Origin: Collinsella aerofaciens
Lineage (GTDB): Bacteria; Actinomycetota; Coriobacteriia; Coriobacteriales; Coriobacteriaceae
Assembly: GCF_028206995.1 (NCBI RefSeq)
Contig: NZ_JAQLFL010000006.1
Span: 40,093-104,092 of the forward strand
Direction of reading: 5' to 3'
Length of the DNA: 64,000 nt
A program made the translations under genes and the position numbers. The notes beneath the pieces are model-generated. The model ran no database searches. It was not told the origin of the DNA and saw only the letters and a list, made by a program, of their open reading frames with translations. This document shows positions 60,183 through 64,000 of this stretch, one piece after another; positions within the stretch are counted from its first letter, which is position 1; every line of letters starts with the position of its first letter.

Positions 60183-60857
60183 CTAGCGACGCTCATCCGT
60201 CGGTGTGCCCTCGACGATCGCGATGCCCGCCGATGCACCTAACGCGCTGGCGCCGGCCTCGATGAATGCGCAAGCCTCTTCGTAATTATGGATACCGCCC
60301 GCCGCCTTGATTGCCACGGCATCGCCGAGCACCTCGTGCATCAGCCGCACGTCCTCGAGCTTAGCACCGCCAAAGCTTCTGCCAGTCGATGTCTTAAGGA
60401 ATCCCGGCTTGGCCTCCAGCGCGATCTCGCATACACGGCGCTTGGCGGCGTCGTCGCCGTCCAGTTTGCACATCTCGACGATCACCTTGTCAGTGATGCC
60501 ATGCGCGCGACAAAAATCAGCAATGGTAGTCATCTCGCGCTCGATGGCATCAAAATCGCGGTTCTCAACCGACTCCTGATTCAAAACGTAGTCAATCTCG
60601 GTAAAGCCACACGCAGCGTATTCCTCAAACCTCGCAAGCTTCTCCTCAAGCGTCATAGTGCCCTGGGGAAAGTCGATAGCGCCGGCAAGGATGATGTCAG
60701 AGCCCTCGAGCATGGCGCGGCCCGTCTCGTACTCCTGCAGGTTCGCAAATACGCAGCGAAAGTTGTACTTTAACGCCTTCTCGACATACTGCTCAAACGT
60801 GTCCTCGGGGGCATCGATATAGTCGATGTATTTATTGATGGGTTTGGCAAGCGTCAT
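60183..60857 (-). CDS. deoC: Deoxyribose-phosphate aldolase
   Basis: 224-residue class I aldolase cleaving 2-deoxyribose 5-phosphate to glyceraldehyde 3-phosphate and acetaldehyde. CGFTEIDYVLNQESVENRDF, KVIVEMCKL, PGFLKTSTGRSFGGA with the Schiff-base Lys, and VAIKAAGGIHNYEEA with the proton-relay Lys are clear. AAGGAGG precedes the ATG, excluding longer upstream frames. CGTGGTTT and AAACCACG (60892-60913) form an operator-like dyad just upstream. Confidence 0.92.
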   Translation of the reverse strand: MTLAKPINKYIDYIDAPEDTFEQYVEKALKYNFRCVFANLQEYETGRAMLEGSDIILAGAIDFPQGTMTLEEKLARFEEYAACGFTEIDYVLNQESVENRDFDAIEREMTTIADFCRAHGITDKVIVEMCKLDGDDAAKRRVCEIALEAKPGFLKTSTGRSFGGAKLEDVRLMHEVLGDAVAIKAAGGIHNYEEACAFIEAGASALGASAGIAIVEGTPTDERR

Positions 60858-61073
60858 GCTGGGCCTCCTTGTTCGGAGCTGACAACCGATTCGTGGTTTC
60901 ACGCGAAAAACCACGTTCAATGTACGCCCGGCATGCAAGGACAGCGTCCGCATTCCGACAAGTGGTATGAAATTAGCCGTAAACGTATATTTACGGACAG
61001 CGAATGGCACCGCATGCGGATGCCGACAGCAAGGCATCCCCCCTCAATACACCCTCATGCCCATTTAAATAGC

Positions 61074-61108
61074 AAGGGGCCCGTATCTGTTGGGATGCGG
61101 GCCCCTTT
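61074..61108. terminator. Terminator-like hairpin upstream of deoC
   Basis: AAGGGGCCCG and CGGGCCCCTT arms, extended by ATC/GAT, with a short loop and TTTC on the plus strand. No gene visibly ends here, so it may close a small RNA or a transcript lost with the integration of the neighbouring element. Confidence 0.6.
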
Positions 61109-61548
61109 CGGCCATGACCTATCTCAGCAGCAAAGACCACTTGCGGTGAGCGCGGTAGAACTCGATCGCACCATCTTATCCGAGCCGGGGCACGTTCGCA
61201 TAGCGTGGCGCGTGACGGTTGCAAAACCACCCCATTTGAAACAAAGGCAAAAAAGTACTTGCAAAGACGCGTTCCGACATATAAGTTGATAAAAGACCGC
61301 CGTTGCGGTTTTAAGTAGATCGAGCATATGAAGTTTGAGTTTTAGCGTGTAAGAGAAGGAAGATCGGCAAAGTACAACCCCAAACGCAATGACAACTTAA
61401 TGAGGTAACTGCCACATGTGAGGCACCCAGGGCATTGCTGTCTCGATTTTGAGCACGATGCCTTCCGCCTTGCATGGGCCGTTCCATCCCGCCCCTGCAG
61501 CAACTGCCTCACGGGCTCATTGAAAACCGCATAGCACCCCAACGTCAG

Positions 61549-61596
61549 CACATCACCCACGGCAAGCACATCACTCACGACAACCAACACATCAAC
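61549..61596 (+). repeat. Short CACATCA-type direct repeats
   Basis: CACATCACCCACG (61549), CACATCACTCACG (61567) and CACATCAAC (61588) are spaced 18 and 21 bp, just upstream of the first gene of the mobile module. Iteron-like, but too few to call an origin. Confidence 0.35.
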
Positions 61597-61629
61597 AAAC
61601 AGCACGAACATCAACCGATTGGAGAAGCT

Positions 61630-62520
61630 ATGACAAACCACCACGCTGAAGACGGCAATAAGAAAAGCATTCTGGATGCCCGCATTGAGCGAGCATATGC
61701 AAACGAATATGACGCCGCCTTTGCCGCCGCGACCATCAAGAACTACGCGTCGCTACCGCTCGCGACGATCTTGGCCGACCACCCTCAACTGCTGAAGCGC
61801 TGCACAAAGATCATGGGCGACCCCGACATTCGCAAGCTGACAGACCCCTATGCCCCAAAACGCGACAACGATTCGTACGTTCTTACCGTAGGCTGCCTAG
61901 CCCATATGCTTACGGCGCTTGACACGAAACTCAAGCTCGAATGGGAACCCGACGAGCGTCATGAACTCGAAAGCAAGCGGAACACCCTGCGCACCGCACT
62001 GTTCCTTCCGTTGGACGGCCTCAAGCGCTGCAACGTCGAGCTCAATACACAGGCGCGGCAAAAGCCCGGGACCACGGGGCAGAAAACTCCAAGACCCCAT
62101 GCGGCCATCGTCGACCGCAACCGATATAACCGCATGACCGCGCATTTTTCTGCCGAGGGAACAGCCATAAGGACGCTAATCGACCTGCTGTGCCTCCTGA
62201 GCATCAACGAGCTATTTGAGGGCTATCTCGCCCTTGTTCCCGCGACGGCACCCAAGTCGGTAGCAAAGATCATCGAGACCTGCAGACGCCAGTTTGAGCG
62301 CCATCGCAATGGCAGCGAGATGAACGCCAGCATCGCGCAGTACTACGCGGCTCATTACAAAAATGACGGATGTGCCCCTGTCGAGCATCAGCTGCGGCTC
62401 GCCTACACCACGCCCGCCGCAACGCTCTATCGCTTTGGAGCCCTTGGCGCTTGCGAGCCGCACGAACAGGCAGTCTGCCCCACAACCGAGCTCGATCTCA
62501 GGCTCGGACGAACCCTGTAG
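61630..62520 (+). CDS. Hypothetical protein of the conjugative module
   Basis: 296 residues, not recognised. Mostly helical and charged (ILDARIERAYANEYDAAFAAATIKNYASLP at the start), with a basic central patch (QARQKPGTTGQKTPRPHAAIVDRNRYNRMTAHF) and a Leu-rich segment (IRTLIDLLCLLSINELFEGYLAL). No membrane segment or signal peptide. GGAG lies 5 nt before the ATG. It precedes the ClpP-like and VirD4-like genes in the same direction, so a role in transfer or its control is likely by position only. Confidence 0.65.
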   Translation: MTNHHAEDGNKKSILDARIERAYANEYDAAFAAATIKNYASLPLATILADHPQLLKRCTKIMGDPDIRKLTDPYAPKRDNDSYVLTVGCLAHMLTALDTKLKLEWEPDERHELESKRNTLRTALFLPLDGLKRCNVELNTQARQKPGTTGQKTPRPHAAIVDRNRYNRMTAHFSAEGTAIRTLIDLLCLLSINELFEGYLALVPATAPKSVAKIIETCRRQFERHRNGSEMNASIAQYYAAHYKNDGCAPVEHQLRLAYTTPAATLYRFGALGACEPHEQAVCPTTELDLRLGRTL

Positions 62521-62583
62521 CCCGCCAGCCCCTCCGCGGGCAACAATCCTATTCCACAACACAACCAACAGAAAGGAGTCCTC

Positions 62584-63201
62584 ATGGACACCAATCATTC
62601 CCCCATCATCAGCCCCCTCACCATGCGTGAATCCGCCCGAGGCATCACGCTCACCAGCATTTACGATGAGATGCTCGCCCGTCGCGAGCTCTCCGTCATG
62701 GGAAACATCGAAACCCCGATGGCCCACGACCTATGCCAGCAGATCCGCCTGCTCGATGCCACCGACCCCAGCCGCCCCATCACCATATTTGTCGCCAGCG
62801 CCGGCGGAAGCGTGCGATCGGGCCTTGCGATCTATGACGCCATGCGCCTCGCATCGTGCCCCATCCGCACCGTCTGTCTGGAATTCGCCGCGTCCATGGG
62901 CGCCGTGATCTTTATGGGCGGCGACGATCGCCGTATGGCGCCCCATGCAGAGCTCATGATTCACGACCCGCTGATCCCCCAGGGGGCAGGCGGCTCGGCA
63001 CTTGCGCTGCAAGAAACCAGCCGGCGTCTCATGCAGACCCGCAAGACCCTCACGCAAATCCTCTCGGACCGCAGCGGCCTCACGCCCAAGCGCATCCAGT
63101 CCCTCACTGCAAAAGACACCTACCTTTCGGCCGAGCGCGCCGTCGAGCTCGGCTTTGCCCACGAAATCCTCTCGACCACCAAGGAGGTCGCCCATGTCTA
63201 A
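62584..63201 (+). CDS. ClpP-family serine protease of the conjugative module
   Basis: 205 residues. The catalytic triad of ClpP is visible as Ser104 (EFAASMGAVIFM), His127 (AELMIHDPL) and Asp178 (AKDTYLSAERAVELG), with VASAGGSVRSGLAIYD earlier. The N-terminal 40 residues differ from housekeeping ClpP and lack the usual IVERT start, so partners may differ. AAAGGAG precedes the ATG. Its end overlaps the VirD4-like gene by 8 bases. It could process a relaxase or pilus protein, or be a phage-prohead-like protease; function unproven. Confidence 0.87.
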   Translation: MDTNHSPIISPLTMRESARGITLTSIYDEMLARRELSVMGNIETPMAHDLCQQIRLLDATDPSRPITIFVASAGGSVRSGLAIYDAMRLASCPIRTVCLEFAASMGAVIFMGGDDRRMAPHAELMIHDPLIPQGAGGSALALQETSRRLMQTRKTLTQILSDRSGLTPKRIQSLTAKDTYLSAERAVELGFAHEILSTTKEVAHV

Positions 63202-64000
63202 CCTCGCCAGCCGCCTCGCCGCATCTAAGTCCGCATCGTCCACCATCCTCGCCAAGGATCGAACGCTTTCCTGCGACACCCGCCAAACGGGACTCAACAA
63301 CAACGCACTTGTGATCGGCCCCTCGGGAGCCGGCAAGACCCGAAATGTCCTCAAGCCCAACCTGCTGCAAATGAACGCAAGCTACATCGTGCTCGACACC
63401 AAAGGCACGCTCTGTCGCGAAGTGGGACCCGTGCTGGCAGCCCACGGTTACCGCGTGCAATGCCTCAACTTCGCCGACCTCAACACCGTCCCGGCCCTTG
63501 CGCCCGGCATCGAGCGCTGCGGCTACAGCCCCCTGAGGCACATTCGCCGCAAGGCGGACGGCAGGCCCAACCAGCAGGACATCCTCTCGGTGGCAAAGGC
63601 CATCTGCCCCATCGAGGACAACAACCAGCCTTTTTGGGATCATGCGGCGGCAAACCTGCTGTCGTGTCTTATCGCCTACGTCACCGAACAGCTACCCGCC
63701 GACGAGCAGACGATCAGCTCGGTCATCAAGCTGATCGAGCACCTGCAGGACGGTGCCACGGGTCGATTGTTTGACGACCTGATCACGACCGACCCCCAAA
63801 GCTATGCCCTCTCGCTATGGCGGCGCTACGCCATTACGCAAAATGCCGAGCGCATGCACGCGAGCATCGTCGGCATCCTTGCCGAAAAGGTCATGTGTCT
63901 GGGATTCGACGGTGCGGCACAGCTCTATCGTGAGTGCCATCAGGTGAACTTCGCTTCCATGGGACACACCCCCTGCGTCCTGTTTGTAACCGCGAGCGAT
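63194..64000 (+). CDS. VirD4/TraG-type coupling ATPase (partial, runs off the window)
   Basis: At least 269 residues with no stop before the window end. VIGPSGAGKTRNVLKPNLLQ (Lys48) is the Walker A motif, followed by YIVLDTKGTLCREVGP, NQPFWDHAAANLLSCLIAYV and the start of the region that normally leads to Walker B. These match type IV coupling proteins, which pump DNA through a conjugation channel. AAGGAGG precedes the ATG inside the ClpP-like gene. The usual N-terminal membrane helices of VirD4 are absent: the P-loop comes within the first 50 residues. Confidence 0.9.
   Translation, partial: MSNLASRLAASKSASSTILAKDRTLSCDTRQTGLNNNALVIGPSGAGKTRNVLKPNLLQMNASYIVLDTKGTLCREVGPVLAAHGYRVQCLNFADLNTVPALAPGIERCGYSPLRHIRRKADGRPNQQDILSVAKAICPIEDNNQPFWDHAAANLLSCLIAYVTEQLPADEQTISSVIKLIEHLQDGATGRLFDDLITTDPQSYALSLWRRYAITQNAERMHASIVGILAEKVMCLGFDGAAQLYRECHQVNFASMGHTPCVLFVTASD

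Larger units (their letters stand above)
60858..61629. other. Gene-free interval at the edge of the conjugative module
   Basis: Holds the deoC leader, a terminator-like hairpin at 61074, a possible promoter (TTGCAA near 61259, TATAAG near 61280) and CACATCA-type repeats near 61549-61596. No tRNA, integrase or attachment site is recognised, although the chromosome/mobile-element boundary should lie about here. Confidence 0.5.

Noticed and set aside
61124..61327. Possible tRNA or small gene in the region before the conjugative module
   Set aside because: No cloverleaf could be drawn and the short minus-strand frame (67 codons) has no SD or similarity.
61342..61644. 100-residue minus-strand frame over the start of the mobile module
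   Set aside because: It overlaps the well-supported start of the 61630 gene, lacks an SD, and has shadow-like composition.

Overview
The window looks like a chromosome segment of a strictly fermentative, high-GC Gram-positive bacterium of the Coriobacteriia, most like Collinsella. The grounds are protein resemblance recalled from memory, the arginine deiminase, Pta-AckA and lactate dehydrogenase energy genes, the absence of respiratory genes, LPxTG anchoring and a galactofuranose pathway. No 16S rRNA or tRNA gene was found, so genus placement is inference.

Layout. 1-4.4 kb: two identical arginine deiminase genes flank an aminotransferase, all on the minus strand. 4.9-11.1 kb (plus): polyphosphate kinase, an rRNA methyltransferase, a DJ-1-like protein, Maf and a P1 peptidase. 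11.5-13.7 kb (minus): UDP-galactopyranose mutase and a glycosyltransferase. 13.9-18.0 kb: pta convergent with two different acetate kinases. 18.1-22.3 kb (minus): HIT, exonuclease VII (xseA/xseB), a zinc membrane protease and RNase D. 22.4-29.4 kb (plus): a lipid kinase, a 30-residue membrane peptide, a sortase-anchored C69 dipeptidase, then an ECF transporter (S, fused A-A', T) behind a Trp-codon leader peptide and an intrinsic terminator. 29.5-38.7 kb: racemase plus ATP-grasp ligase (probable D-Asp cross-bridge), MOSC protein, secreted coiled-coil lysozyme-like protein, Ser/Thr kinase with HTH protein, lipoprotein, HigBA and an M20 amidohydrolase. 38.9-42.9 kb: a lysine riboswitch followed by a LysA-DapA in-frame fusion, dapB and dapH; the divergent M20 enzyme may be the matching N-acetyl-DAP deacetylase. 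43.2-60.9 kb: mostly housekeeping genes (nucleoid protein, ldh, aminotransferase, nadE, ettA, SdpRI, TcdA, TatD, sugar kinase, two HAD phosphatases, deoC). 61.6 kb to the end: a mobile conjugative module (unknown protein, ClpP-like protease, VirD4-type coupling protein cut by the window edge).

The intergenic DNA is the most unusual part. Five long palindromes (11.1, 11.3, 14.9, 26.7 and 43.0 kb) have 21-29 nt inverted arms that differ at every locus. Their centres fall into shared types: one type at 11.1 and 11.3 kb (in opposite orientation), one at 26.7 and 43.0 kb, and a related but distinct one at 14.9 kb. Four of the five lie between convergent genes. Ordinary MITEs have conserved ends and variable middles, so these behave the other way round. 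A normal MITE-like element (57.27-57.50 kb) and two REP-like hairpins are also present.

Regulation readable from sequence: a tryptophan attenuator, a lysine riboswitch with a possible translational switch, paired GAACGG repeats 21 bp apart at the same place upstream of both arcA copies, a HigA operator-like palindrome, and intrinsic terminators that abut the Shine-Dalgarno of the next gene at several loci.
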